Assembly (NCBI RefSeq): GCF_007115095.1
Contig: NZ_SULH01000001.1
Span: 124,001-188,000 of the forward strand
Source of the DNA: Levilactobacillus enshiensis
GTDB lineage: Bacteria > Bacillota > Bacilli > Lactobacillales > Lactobacillaceae
DNA length: 64,000 bases
Reading direction: 5' to 3'
The notes under the pieces were generated by a model, which was given only the letters and a program-made list of their open reading frames with translations, was not told where the DNA came from and made no database searches. Positions 33,661 through 41,613 of this stretch are shown here, one piece after another. How positions within the stretch are numbered: position 1 is the stretch's first letter; each line of letters starts with the position of its first letter. The translations under genes and the position numbers were made by a program.

Positions 33661-34147
33661 GAAAAGTATCAAGCTACTGGGGCTGCCATTGGGAAAAGGA
33701 GGGGTTGGCCTGAGTTTAGACTTGAACGCCGGCCAAAGGACTGACTGTTCTCGCAGATTAGTTATCCGAAATCGATAGGGGACGATAATTAGCAATGTCA
33801 GGCTTACTGGTGACAGAACAGCCAGGTGGACAAGGCCCACGAGGTAGCTGGGTCAAATTAAGATACTTTTCACATTAAGGATACCTGACTTGAACGGCTA
33901 TAGATATCCGTAAAGCATGAGATGAGGCAAAATAGTGTAGTTTCGGCGGTGAACTTTGAATGGTGAATTAATTTTGGTGTAAAACGATTGCTAGTAGTAA
34001 AGGTTTTTCCGGTAAAACGTCACCCCGTATAGTACAGTGTGAACGGTTGATTAATAAATTTAATCATATAATTAACAATTATGCGTGCATAATCAATTTG
34101 AAAGGTTTACAATGTGCTTTAAATAAAAGAGAAACGGGATGATTTTG
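33661..34147. other. Intergenic region, 487 bp, with a palindrome before the hydrolase gene
   Basis: No gene is visible. At 34078-34093 ATTATGCGTGCATAAT is a palindrome (7-bp arms) about 55 bp before the start codon, a plausible regulator site; the regulator is unknown. The AT-rich stretch 34050-34080 could contain the promoter, but no clear -35/-10 pair stands out. Confidence 0.4.
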
Positions 34148-35131
34148 ATGTGTACGAGTTTGACCTATGAAAACAGTCGTGGGGATCACTTTTTGGCTCG
34201 GACCATGGACTTTGCTTTCGAACTAGGTGGTCAGCCAATCTTTATGCCACGCAACCAAAAGATTCAGGGAGATGCTGGTGAATTTACCACCAAGTATGGG
34301 TTCATTGGTGCCGGGAGAGACCTCAGCCATTACATGTTTGTTGATGGGGTCAATGAGTATGGTCTTGGTGCCGCGGCTCTATATTTCTCAGCGTATGCCA
34401 AGTATGCCCAGGAGGCTCCGGCGGATAAACTGGGTTTGGCACCTCACGATGTGACAGCCTGGGTATTGGGAAATGCTAAGAGCGTTGCCGATTTGCGGGA
34501 ACAGGTCAAGCACATTCAGATCCTAGATGTTCCAGTCGCCTTGTTAGGGTTGACGACACCGCTACATTTTATCTTTAGTGATCCGACCGGTGATACCGCT
34601 GTTCTGGAAGCTACCAGTGAGAATCTGCATTTGATTGATGATCCAGTGGGGGTTATGGCCAATTCACCACAACTCAGCTGGCACTTGCAAAATCTGAGTA
34701 CCTATGGGACTTTAACTGCTGAAGACCGGCCACTGCATGATTATATGGGCTTCGAGCTTAAGACACAGGGACCGGGTACTGGCGCCCTCGGATTGCCTGG
34801 GGATTATACGTCGCCTTCTCGCTTTGTCCGCACCGTATTTAACCGCCACTATAGCCAGCCAAGAGCGGACGTGCCTAGCACATTGAACCTGTTGCAACAC
34901 TTACTAGATGGGGTTACAATTCCGAAAGGGGTTAAACTAAAGGCCGATGGTCACAGCGATTACACGCAGTATCGCGGCTACATGAGTCTTGAGGAACGTG
35001 CCTACTACATGGAACCCTACGATAATCTTGAATTACAAGGCGTGAAACTTACCGATGAAATGTTGACGGATTGGGACACGCCCGTTGAATATCCGTTGGA
35101 CCATAAACCGCACGTTCATCAATTAAATTAG
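34148..35131 (+). CDS. Choloylglycine hydrolase family protein (penicillin V acylase-like)
   Basis: A 327-residue Ntn-hydrolase. With start ATG 34148 the second residue is Cys (MCTSLTY), which becomes the N-terminal nucleophile after Met removal; this fixes the start over ATG 34139. Arg18 and Asp21 (ARTMD), the Asn in VMANSPQLSWHL and Arg in SPSRFVRTVF fill the remaining active site. Where bile salt hydrolases usually have Asn (GLNFPGYA) this protein has Tyr (ALYFSAYA), as in penicillin V acylases. It may therefore prefer penicillin V or acyl-homoserine lactones over conjugated bile acids. A GNAT gene follows 9 bp downstream. Confidence 0.88.
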   Translation: MCTSLTYENSRGDHFLARTMDFAFELGGQPIFMPRNQKIQGDAGEFTTKYGFIGAGRDLSHYMFVDGVNEYGLGAAALYFSAYAKYAQEAPADKLGLAPHDVTAWVLGNAKSVADLREQVKHIQILDVPVALLGLTTPLHFIFSDPTGDTAVLEATSENLHLIDDPVGVMANSPQLSWHLQNLSTYGTLTAEDRPLHDYMGFELKTQGPGTGALGLPGDYTSPSRFVRTVFNRHYSQPRADVPSTLNLLQHLLDGVTIPKGVKLKADGHSDYTQYRGYMSLEERAYYMEPYDNLELQGVKLTDEMLTDWDTPVEYPLDHKPHVHQLN

Positions 35132-35140
35132 GGAGTGCCA

Positions 35141-35596
35141 ATGAAACCGATGATTCAGAAAAGGTTTATCGAGTTAAGTTCACAAGACCTGTTTCAAATT
35201 TATCAGCTGCGAGTGGCGGTCTTCGTGGTGGAACAAAATTGTGCGTATCAGGAGGTCGATGATCTGGACCTGACGGCGCAACACTTGCTGCGCACCGATG
35301 ACGCCGGTCATTTAATTGCATATGCACGACTGATGGACGAGGGGCAACAGGTGCGAATCGGTCGCGTCGTTGTGGCTCCATCGGCTAGAAAACAAGGTGC
35401 GGGTCGTGACTTAGTCGCGCATGCCATTCAAGCGGCTAAAGCCACGTATCCGGCAGCAAAACAAATTGTGATTCAAGCGCAGGCTTACCTACAGAAATTT
35501 TACGCCTCGTTTGGGTTTCAGCCAGTCAGTGAGGTCTATTTGGATACAGGGATTCCCCATCTGGATATGGTTTTACCGGTGGATCATGAACAATAG
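35141..35596 (+). CDS. GNAT acetyltransferase (ElaA-like)
   Basis: A 151-residue GNAT. N-terminal IYQLRVAVFVVEQNCAYQEVDDLD is the diagnostic ElaA block, and IGRVVVAPSARKQGAGRDLVAHAI holds the acetyl-CoA pyrophosphate loop. The substrate is not known. ATG 35141 is 5 bp after GGGAG; GTG 35135 is less likely. It is co-transcribed with the choloylglycine hydrolase family gene. Confidence 0.88.
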   Translation: MKPMIQKRFIELSSQDLFQIYQLRVAVFVVEQNCAYQEVDDLDLTAQHLLRTDDAGHLIAYARLMDEGQQVRIGRVVVAPSARKQGAGRDLVAHAIQAAKATYPAAKQIVIQAQAYLQKFYASFGFQPVSEVYLDTGIPHLDMVLPVDHEQ

Positions 35597-35619
35597 GATT
35601 GACTAAATTTAGCACGTAC

Positions 35620-35654
35620 AAAAAAGGCCTGAGGCGTTGTCTCAGACCTTTTTT
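35620..35654. terminator. Bidirectional terminator between converging genes
   Basis: AAAAAAGG-CTGAG pairs with CTCAG-CCTTTTTT, with a C/A mismatch. Serves the GNAT gene and the convergent GH3 gene. Confidence 0.85.
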
Positions 35655-35695
35655 GGGACCAAAGGTATGGTATGAATCAATTGTCATGCGTTAAA

Positions 35696-37954
35696 TTATC
35701 GCCGTTGATTGGCAACGAAAATAAAGTTATTGATTAGTTTAGCAGGTGTCCCTAAGGCGATGACGGCCCGCAACGGCATGTTCAGGAACATGCGGTCCTG
35801 CAAGGCTAGCGACTCGCCATTTTCATCGGTATCGACGAATGGATTACCACTATTGTCGCCATTAGCTTGTGGCGCGATGATGGTTTCCTTAAAGATCTTC
35901 AGGAGTTCGGGATCTTGAATAATCGTTGACAGGTAAGTCTCACTCGTAACGGGAGCCGGCGAATTCTTGAAGTCCATGGTGAGCTTCGTTTGCAGGCGCA
36001 TATCGCGAGAAGATTCTCCAATCATAATTTCGTAGTCGCCAGAGTCAGCCTGCCACCGGTGATTGCGTTCGCACCACCAGCTAAAGTCACGTCGTTCCAG
36101 CTTGAGGGTAACGGGTTCAGTCTTACCGGGTTCCACCATGATCTTGGTAAATGCGCGCAATTCCTTAGTCGGCATTGGTGCGTGAGAAGCGTGATTGGCC
36201 ACGTAGAGTTGGGGAACCGCTTGGCCCGCATAGTCGCCCGTGTTAGTCACATCAAAGGTGACCGTTGCACCGCGTTCATTTTGGTCGATCGCCAGATTGG
36301 TATATTCAAAGCTGGTATAGCTCAGGCCATGACCAAACGGGAAGAGAACGTGCATTTCGTGGGTGTCGTAGTAACGGTAGCCCATGAAGATGCCTTCGGA
36401 GTAGTATTCGTGATGCGGATCTTGACCGAAAGTCGGCGACATCGGTGTGTCAGTTAGCTTCAACGGGAAGGTCTCGGCCAAATGCCCGGATGGGTTGACG
36501 GCACCGGTGATGACATCCCAAGTAGCTTCACCCACGGCTTCACCGGCCAAGTAGGTTTCAACGACGGCCGCAATATTCTGAATCCAAGGCATTTCGACCG
36601 CAGAACCGTTTTGCAAGACGACAGTGGTGTGGGCGTTCACCTTGGATAAGCTCCCAATGAGGTCCGTTTGGTTTTCGGGTAACATCAGGGAAGACTTGTC
36701 AAAGCCTTCTGATTCGGCACTCGCAGGATACCCCGCGAAAATGATGACGTGATCCGCCGTTTTGGCTGCCTTTAAGGCCGTTTGAACTAAGCTATCGTCA
36801 GTCTCGCTCTGATCAATCCGGTAGCCAGGGTAGTAGTCAGCGCTGAGACCACTCTTTTTCAGAGCGGCTAACGGCGTCACGAGATCGCTGGGATTGACGT
36901 GAGAACTGCCGGCACCCTGATAACGAGGATGGTCGGCCAGTTCACCAATCACGACTACTTTACCGGCATGGTCCGGCGTCAATGGCAACTCTTGTTGATG
37001 GTTCTTGAGCAAGACAATCCCATCATCGGCCAGTTTCCGAGCAAACTGGTGATGCGCAACATGGTCGTACTTGCCGGGCTTAGGCGCTGGTAACCAGTTG
37101 TCGACCACGTGAAGTAAGTGGCGCACGGACTTGTTCAGCGTGCCTTCGTCCAGCTCGCCGGTTTCAACGGCGTGAATGATTTCGTCCACGGAAGCCTGTC
37201 CCTTACCGGGCATTTCCAAATCAAGGCCAGCGCGCAATGCAGCTGGGTGGTCGGCAACCGCACCCCAGTCAGACATGACGGCGCCATGGAAGCCCCATTC
37301 GTCACGCAAAATTCGGCGTAATAGGCGTTGATTTTGCGAGTTCAGCGTGCCATTGATCTTGTTATAAGAGGTCATGACGGTTGCGGGTAAGGCCGCCTTA
37401 ATAATAATTTCAAACGTGCGTAAGTAGAGTTCACGCAGCGTCCGTTGTGACATGTCACTAGAGGCTGTGAACCGTTGATTTTCCCGGTTGTTGGCAGCGA
37501 AATGCTTGACCGAAACGCCGACGTGCTTGGATTGTACCCCCTGAACGTAGGCACTACCCAGCTTTCCGGCAACTAGGGGATCTTCGGAGAAGTATTCGAA
37601 ATTCCGACCGCCCAGTGGGGAGCGCTTTAGGTTGACGCCGGGTCCCAGCAATAAGCTGACTTGTTCGGCCCGAGCTTCTTCGCCAAGGTGTTCGCCTAAT
37701 TGACGTAACAACGGTTGATTCCAAGTGCTGGCGTTTAACGCGGCAGCAGGATAGGTAATTGCCGTGACGGCGGCGTTAATGTCGTTGGCCCCGGCACTTG
37801 AATCCTGTTTTCGTAACCCCGAGGGGCCATCCGTCATCATCAAGGCGGGAATATCTAAGCGGTTAATTGCGGCAGTGTACCAATTGTTTTTACCCGAAAG
37901 TAAAGCCGCCTTTTCTGGTAGCGTGAGTGCAGCAAGCGTTCGTTCGATGTCCAT
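35696..37954 (-). CDS. Glycoside hydrolase family 3 beta-glucosidase
   Basis: A 752-residue GH3 enzyme without signal peptide. N-terminal TIM barrel with TDGPSGLR (41-48), SVKHFAANNREN (148-159) and nucleophile Asp229 in VMSDWGA. Then the alpha/beta sandwich with acid/base candidate Glu in ASAESEGFDKSSL, followed by the FnIII-like domain (PQLYVANHAS...GTKEL-type region), and a 95-residue C-terminal extension. It hydrolyses beta-linked glucosides such as gentiobiose, cellobiose or plant glucosides in the cytoplasm. Promoter region: TATACT on the minus strand at 37989-37994 overlapped by a cre-like site. Upstream lies a minus-strand hairpin with T tract. Confidence 0.93.
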   Translation of the reverse strand: MDIERTLAALTLPEKAALLSGKNNWYTAAINRLDIPALMMTDGPSGLRKQDSSAGANDINAAVTAITYPAAALNASTWNQPLLRQLGEHLGEEARAEQVSLLLGPGVNLKRSPLGGRNFEYFSEDPLVAGKLGSAYVQGVQSKHVGVSVKHFAANNRENQRFTASSDMSQRTLRELYLRTFEIIIKAALPATVMTSYNKINGTLNSQNQRLLRRILRDEWGFHGAVMSDWGAVADHPAALRAGLDLEMPGKGQASVDEIIHAVETGELDEGTLNKSVRHLLHVVDNWLPAPKPGKYDHVAHHQFARKLADDGIVLLKNHQQELPLTPDHAGKVVVIGELADHPRYQGAGSSHVNPSDLVTPLAALKKSGLSADYYPGYRIDQSETDDSLVQTALKAAKTADHVIIFAGYPASAESEGFDKSSLMLPENQTDLIGSLSKVNAHTTVVLQNGSAVEMPWIQNIAAVVETYLAGEAVGEATWDVITGAVNPSGHLAETFPLKLTDTPMSPTFGQDPHHEYYSEGIFMGYRYYDTHEMHVLFPFGHGLSYTSFEYTNLAIDQNERGATVTFDVTNTGDYAGQAVPQLYVANHASHAPMPTKELRAFTKIMVEPGKTEPVTLKLERRDFSWWCERNHRWQADSGDYEIMIGESSRDMRLQTKLTMDFKNSPAPVTSETYLSTIIQDPELLKIFKETIIAPQANGDNSGNPFVDTDENGESLALQDRMFLNMPLRAVIALGTPAKLINNFIFVANQRR

Positions 37955-37988
37955 ACGTTCAAATCCTTTCTACTCGTTCATTATTTCT

Positions 37989-38003
37989 AGTATACCGTTT
38001 TCA
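37989..38003 (-). promoter_or_regulatory. GH3 -10 region with cre-like site
   Basis: On the minus strand TGAAAACGGTATAC (38003 to 37990) matches cre at 12 of 14 positions and overlaps the -10 TATACT. Catabolite repression of a beta-glucosidase would be expected. Confidence 0.45.
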
Positions 38004-38051
38004 TTGCGGAGATGTTAGCGGTTCACGAATATCTTAAAAGATAGATTGCAT

Positions 38052-38075
38052 AAAAATAGCCAGCTCACGGCTATT
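38052..38075 (-). terminator. Minus-strand hairpin upstream of GH3
   Basis: AATAGCC/GGCTATT stem followed on the minus strand by TTTTT. It would stop leftward transcription about 100 nt before GH3. No minus-strand gene was found upstream; it may be an attenuator in a longer GH3 leader or insulate GH3 from antisense transcription. 38076-38315 contains no convincing gene. Confidence 0.45.
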
Positions 38076-38315
38076 GGAATTTCGATTGTCGTCTAGCAGA
38101 GCAGCCGATGTCTTATGCGCTTAAAGTAGTCGCTAGGGGTGCGGGCAAGTTGGTAGAAACCTGGTCAACGCCATTGTCGTGGCTGGCGAATTCGGCGATT
38201 AATTTCAACCGACCTGCTAATGCACTAACACGATAAATTCATGAAAGACGCAACGATAAGACGCTGTTATATCAACAATTGAAACGGTTACATTCTTTTG
38301 ACGAAAACAAAACTT

Positions 38316-38344
38316 TTGACAAATGTTTTGAAGTAGGGTAACTT
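38316..38344 (+). promoter_or_regulatory. Promoter of the Cys leader / oppA unit
   Basis: TTGACA (38316-38321), 17-bp spacer, TAACTT (38339-38344). The transcript would start near 38351, about 45 nt before the leader peptide and about 290 nt before oppA. Confidence 0.65.
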
Positions 38345-38394
38345 TAAGTTTGTGCAATCCAACTAATTACAAAAAGTAAGGAGGAAAAATTACG

Positions 38395-38481
38395 ATGATG
38401 ATCAACGCAAATCAAGTTCAATTGATGACTGCCGCATGTTGCGAATGTAACGTGTGTTCTTTGCGTTGCTCAAATTCGTGA
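38395..38481 (+). CDS. Cys-rich leader peptide (28 aa), putative attenuator
   Basis: ATG at 38395 follows a perfect AAGGAGG (38378-38384), so translation is very likely although only 28 codons long. The second half reads AACCECNVCSLRCSNS: five cysteines in 11 residues (15, 16, 18, 21, 25), preceded by MMINANQVQLMT. A 17-bp terminator follows 51 bp after its stop codon and then the oppA gene. This is the layout of amino acid attenuation: slow translation of Cys codons when charged tRNA-Cys is scarce would let the transcript escape the terminator. A secreted or modified peptide is an alternative, but no export signal or modifying enzyme is nearby. I know of no description of this element. Confidence 0.8.
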   Translation: MMINANQVQLMTAACCECNVCSLRCSNS

Positions 38482-38532
38482 TTTTTCGGCTAAACCGTAG
38501 CAATACATAACGACGACTCCGGTTGTCAGTGT

Positions 38533-38577
38533 AGCGGGTTACCTTTCACGATGCGAGTGAAGGGTAACCCGCTTTTT
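38533..38577 (+). terminator. Strong terminator between Cys leader and oppA
   Basis: AGCGGGTTACCTTTCAC (38533-38549) pairs with 38557-38573 over 17 bp (one G-T), followed by TTTT. An upstream AAACCG (about 38491) could compete for CGGGTT and act as antiterminator. Confidence 0.9.
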
Positions 38578-38642
38578 CTGTACCATGGCCAATTTAGGGA
38601 TTGCACACCACTAAATTTGAGGAAAAAAGGAGCATTAAGTTT

Positions 38643-40283
38643 ATGAAGAGATGGACTGGATTTGGATTAGTCGCTGCAGTGATTGCTATGGGCCTGGGGT
38701 TAGCAGCTTGTGGCCAATCATCGTCAGCAGCAAAACCCTCGCAGGTGCTCCGGCTGCCGGCGACGGCACAGTTAGACACCATCGATCTCGCCAAAGCAAC
38801 GGGTTATGGTCAGACAGGAAACGTATTTGAAAGCTTTTATCGGTTGGGGAAGAACGGCAAGGTAGCCCCCGGACTAGCTGATACGGCGCACGTTTCTAAA
38901 GACAAAAAGACGTGGACGTTTCACATTCGGGACAACGCGAAGTGGAGCAACGGCGATAAGATTACTGCGCAGGACTTCGTTTACTCTTGGCGACGAACAT
39001 TAACGCCAGCGACCAAGTCGTCTTACACGAACATGTTCTCCGGCATCAAGAACGGGGATAAGATTATTGCGGGAAAGGCTAATCCCGACACCATTGGGAT
39101 TAGCGCTAAGAACAAGCAGACGGTCGTTATTCAATTAGAGAAGCCCATTGCCTACTTTAAGATTTTGATGGCGTACCCGTTATTTGCCCCACAAAACGAA
39201 AAGGTGATCAACAAATACGGTAAAAAGTACGCCACCAAGTCACAGTACATGGTGTACAGCGGCCCATTTAAAATCACAAACTGGACGGGGACTGGCAACA
39301 CCTGGTCCTTCGTCAAGAACAATCAGTACTGGGATAAGCAGGTCGTGAAGCTCCACCAGATCAACTACCAAGTGGTCACGAATCCGCAGACGGGGCTGAG
39401 TCTGTATCAAAATAAGAAGTTGGACTTCGCCCAGCTGTCAAACGAGCAGGTGAAGAATTATAAGAATAACAGTGCGTTTCAGGAATATCCATATTCCATT
39501 GTGATTCACTTGAAGTACAATTTCCAAGATGCCAACAAGGAAAAACGGCGGATCATGAGTAATCAAAATATTCGGCAAGCGATTGCGCTGTCCATCAACC
39601 GCAGTCAGCTGACAGAGAAGGTGCTGGGGGATGGTTCCGTGACGCCAACGGGTTTCGTCGCCAGTGGTTTAGCGCGTGACCCCAAGACGGGTGAGGACTT
39701 TGCCAAGCAACAGGCTGTGAAGAACACGACGACTTACAACCCAACTTTAGCCAAGCAGAAATGGGCGGCCGGTTTGAAGCAGTTGGGCATTAAGCAGGTC
39801 GACCTGAGCATCATGGCGGGCAACGATGACGTGGCGGCTAGCACCGTGACGCAGTACCTGAAGAGTGCTTTGGAGAAGAATCTCAAAGGTTTCAATCTGG
39901 CGATTCAAAATGTCCCCGCTTCCGTTGCCCAGTCGCGGTCGACTAGTGGTGACTTTGATCTGTACCTATCTCACTGGGGCGCGGATTTCAACGATCCCAT
40001 TTCCTTCCTTCAGATTCCAGTCAGCTCAAATTCGTTGAACTATGGCAAATGGTCGAACAAGGCCTATGACAAGTTGATTGCTAAGGCCCAGAATCAGGAT
40101 GCCGGTAACGATGAGGCCCGTTGGCAGGATATGGTTCAAGCGGCTAAGCTGATCAACAAGACGCAGAGCTTCACGCCACTTTACCAAGCGAACTATGCTT
40201 ACCTCCAACGGACTGACGTGAAGGGCATCATTCATAACACGGCCGGAACGCAGTGGAGTTACAAGTACGCTTACATCAAGTAA
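38643..40283 (+). CDS. Oligopeptide ABC transporter substrate-binding lipoprotein (OppA family)
   Basis: A 546-residue SBP family 5 lipoprotein. Lipobox LAAC places the lipidated Cys at 23; TWTFHIRDNAKWSNGDKITAQDFVYSWRR (about 85-115) is the family signature, and the last third contains SHWGADFNDP. It captures peptides for an Opp importer encoded elsewhere. ATG 38643 is 10 bp after AAGGAG. Preceded by the Cys leader and terminator, so it is likely raised under cysteine starvation and may favour Cys-containing peptides such as glutathione. A distant paralogue lies at 50960-52615 without such a leader. Confidence 0.93.
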   Translation: MKRWTGFGLVAAVIAMGLGLAACGQSSSAAKPSQVLRLPATAQLDTIDLAKATGYGQTGNVFESFYRLGKNGKVAPGLADTAHVSKDKKTWTFHIRDNAKWSNGDKITAQDFVYSWRRTLTPATKSSYTNMFSGIKNGDKIIAGKANPDTIGISAKNKQTVVIQLEKPIAYFKILMAYPLFAPQNEKVINKYGKKYATKSQYMVYSGPFKITNWTGTGNTWSFVKNNQYWDKQVVKLHQINYQVVTNPQTGLSLYQNKKLDFAQLSNEQVKNYKNNSAFQEYPYSIVIHLKYNFQDANKEKRRIMSNQNIRQAIALSINRSQLTEKVLGDGSVTPTGFVASGLARDPKTGEDFAKQQAVKNTTTYNPTLAKQKWAAGLKQLGIKQVDLSIMAGNDDVAASTVTQYLKSALEKNLKGFNLAIQNVPASVAQSRSTSGDFDLYLSHWGADFNDPISFLQIPVSSNSLNYGKWSNKAYDKLIAKAQNQDAGNDEARWQDMVQAAKLINKTQSFTPLYQANYAYLQRTDVKGIIHNTAGTQWSYKYAYIK

Positions 40284-40380
40284 AAAATAAGGCGTGTTGC
40301 CGGCCCGTGGGCAGATTTACTGGGGCTAGTCGGACGTGTGGTGCAAGTGTTGCTGGACTCTAACTGTAAATAAGCCATTG

Positions 40381-40426
40381 GGATAGTCCTTGCCAGGAAC
40401 AGTCGTGGCGGGGACTGTCCTTTTGT
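40381..40426 (+). terminator. Terminator after oppA
   Basis: GGATAGTCC/GGACTGTCC (one G-T) with an inner stem TTGCCAG/TGGCGG-like, then TTTTGTTT. 40284-40380 has nothing else of note. Confidence 0.75.
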
Positions 40427-40480
40427 TTAGCCTCGGTCTTTGCTATAGTAGATGGAGATTAGTGAAGGGCGTGACGAAAC

Positions 40481-41029
40481 ATGGCAATTGGACCAGATGA
40501 CGGTCGGCAGTGGGAGACGGACGGGGTGCAGGAGTATCAAGCTTACTTTGGGACGCCCACTCACGACGACCACGTCTTGTTCGAACTGTTAACGGTCGGT
40601 GTCTTCCAAGTTGGTTTGAGTTGGCAGGCAGCGGCTAGTAAACTTCCCGTTTATCGCCGGGTCTTTGCGGGGATGGATCCACAGCGGGTAGCTGGTTTCG
40701 AGTTAGAAATCGATGGTGACCGGATTGCACAGGACCCAACGATGATTCGCAACGGCCGGAAGATTCGGGCCACGATTCAAAATGCACGGGCGTTGTTACA
40801 GGTTCAACGGGAGTTTGGTAGTTTTGCGGACTATCTGTGGGAATTCGTCAATGGGACGCCGCTGCTCCTACCGGCGGTGACACGCGATGAGTTGACCAAC
40901 CAGTCAACGCTGGGCTCGGCAGTTGCTAAGGATCTTAAACGTCGGGGATTCAAGTTCGTGGGCCCGGTGGTCACGCACATGTTCTTACTGGCGGCTGGTA
41001 TCTTGAAGGAACAGGTTCTGGACGACTAG
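40481..41029 (+). CDS. DNA-3-methyladenine glycosylase I family protein, divergent
   Basis: A 182-residue Tag paralogue of the gene at 28689. The fold markers are kept (VGLSWQAAASK, IRNGRKIRATIQNA, KRRGFKFVGPVVTHMFLLAAGI), but the zinc ligands are gone: no N-terminal Cys/His, and the C-terminal His/Cys are replaced by KEQVLDD. The Glu equivalent to E. coli Glu38 is Gly in FELLTVGVFQVGLSW. It may therefore act on another lesion or have lost activity. ATG with GAAGGGCGTG upstream; monocistronic. Confidence 0.85.
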   Translation: MAIGPDDGRQWETDGVQEYQAYFGTPTHDDHVLFELLTVGVFQVGLSWQAAASKLPVYRRVFAGMDPQRVAGFELEIDGDRIAQDPTMIRNGRKIRATIQNARALLQVQREFGSFADYLWEFVNGTPLLLPAVTRDELTNQSTLGSAVAKDLKRRGFKFVGPVVTHMFLLAAGILKEQVLDD

Positions 41030-41173
41030 GTCGGTCTGGTCAAAAAATGATGGCTAGCCGTTAATTTCTGCAATCTGCTTCGGTGTTTGTGTGAAATTTG
41101 AGTGAGAAGTTAAGCTTGACTGAAACCGATTTAGTTGTTACGCTGGTGGTCAAATCCCAGCTTGACGGGGCTT

Positions 41174-41231
41174 GCTATAAAATAATTTATAGCAATTCTT
41201 GCTTGACACCGGATTAAAGTTGCATTAGACT
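41174..41231 (+). promoter_or_regulatory. Promoter with upstream palindrome for the methionine importer
   Basis: TTGACA (41203-41208), 17-bp spacer, TAGACT (41226-41231). Directly upstream, GCTATAAA and TTTATAGC (41174-41193) form an 8-bp-arm palindrome, a possible site for an activator or repressor acting in addition to the T-box. Confidence 0.65.
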
Positions 41232-41237
41232 TACTGA

Positions 41238-41538
41238 TAAATTAAGCGATTGAAAACAATGTGATCAGGAGAGTAACCATCGTTACCGGTTTCAAGAGAG
41301 CCCACGATTTGCTGCAAGTGGGTAACCAACGACGGGGTGAAGATGGCCTGAAATGAATTGGCACTGCTAAGTCCTAGTGATGAGGTGGTGATGACTGGCA
41401 CTCATTATCGTGCACGCACTTTAAGGCGAAAGCTGGCGAGTGTTAATGAGGAGCTGGGCATCTTTTTAGCCTAACTTAAATTAGAATGGTACCACGACAA
41501 AGTTCGTTTCTATTAATTTAGGAGCGGACTTTTTGTTT
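41238..41538 (+). ncRNA. T-box leader, methionine type
   Basis: A transcribed leader of about 370 nt. AGAATGGTACCACG (41484-41497) is the T-box that pairs with the 3' end of uncharged tRNA. A terminator (AAAGTTCG/CGGACTTTTT, to about 41537) follows. Stem I begins GAGAGTAACCATCG near 41271, and the specifier region GAAGATGGCC has ATG at 41343-41345, the Met codon. The downstream metQ-metN-metI genes agree: uncharged tRNA-Met should switch on methionine uptake. The specifier assignment is from position and context. Confidence 0.88.
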
Positions 41539-41613
41539 TGGTCGCTGTTTTCAATTGTGGCGTTTCGTATTGCGGATGGATTTAAAAATAGGGATATCAA
41601 AGGGGTTTTAAGA

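Noticed and set aside
34148-35131. Naming the Cys Ntn-hydrolase as bile salt hydrolase
   Set aside because: Tyr replaces the usual Asn of bile salt hydrolases, so the broader family name is safer.
38279-38296. TGAAACGGTTACA as a cre site
   Set aside because: It is one base shorter than the cre consensus and does not align across both halves.
38395-38481. Reading the Cys-rich peptide as a RiPP or bacteriocin precursor
   Set aside because: No modification, export or immunity gene lies nearby, while a terminator and a peptide-uptake gene follow directly; attenuation explains the layout better. Not excluded.
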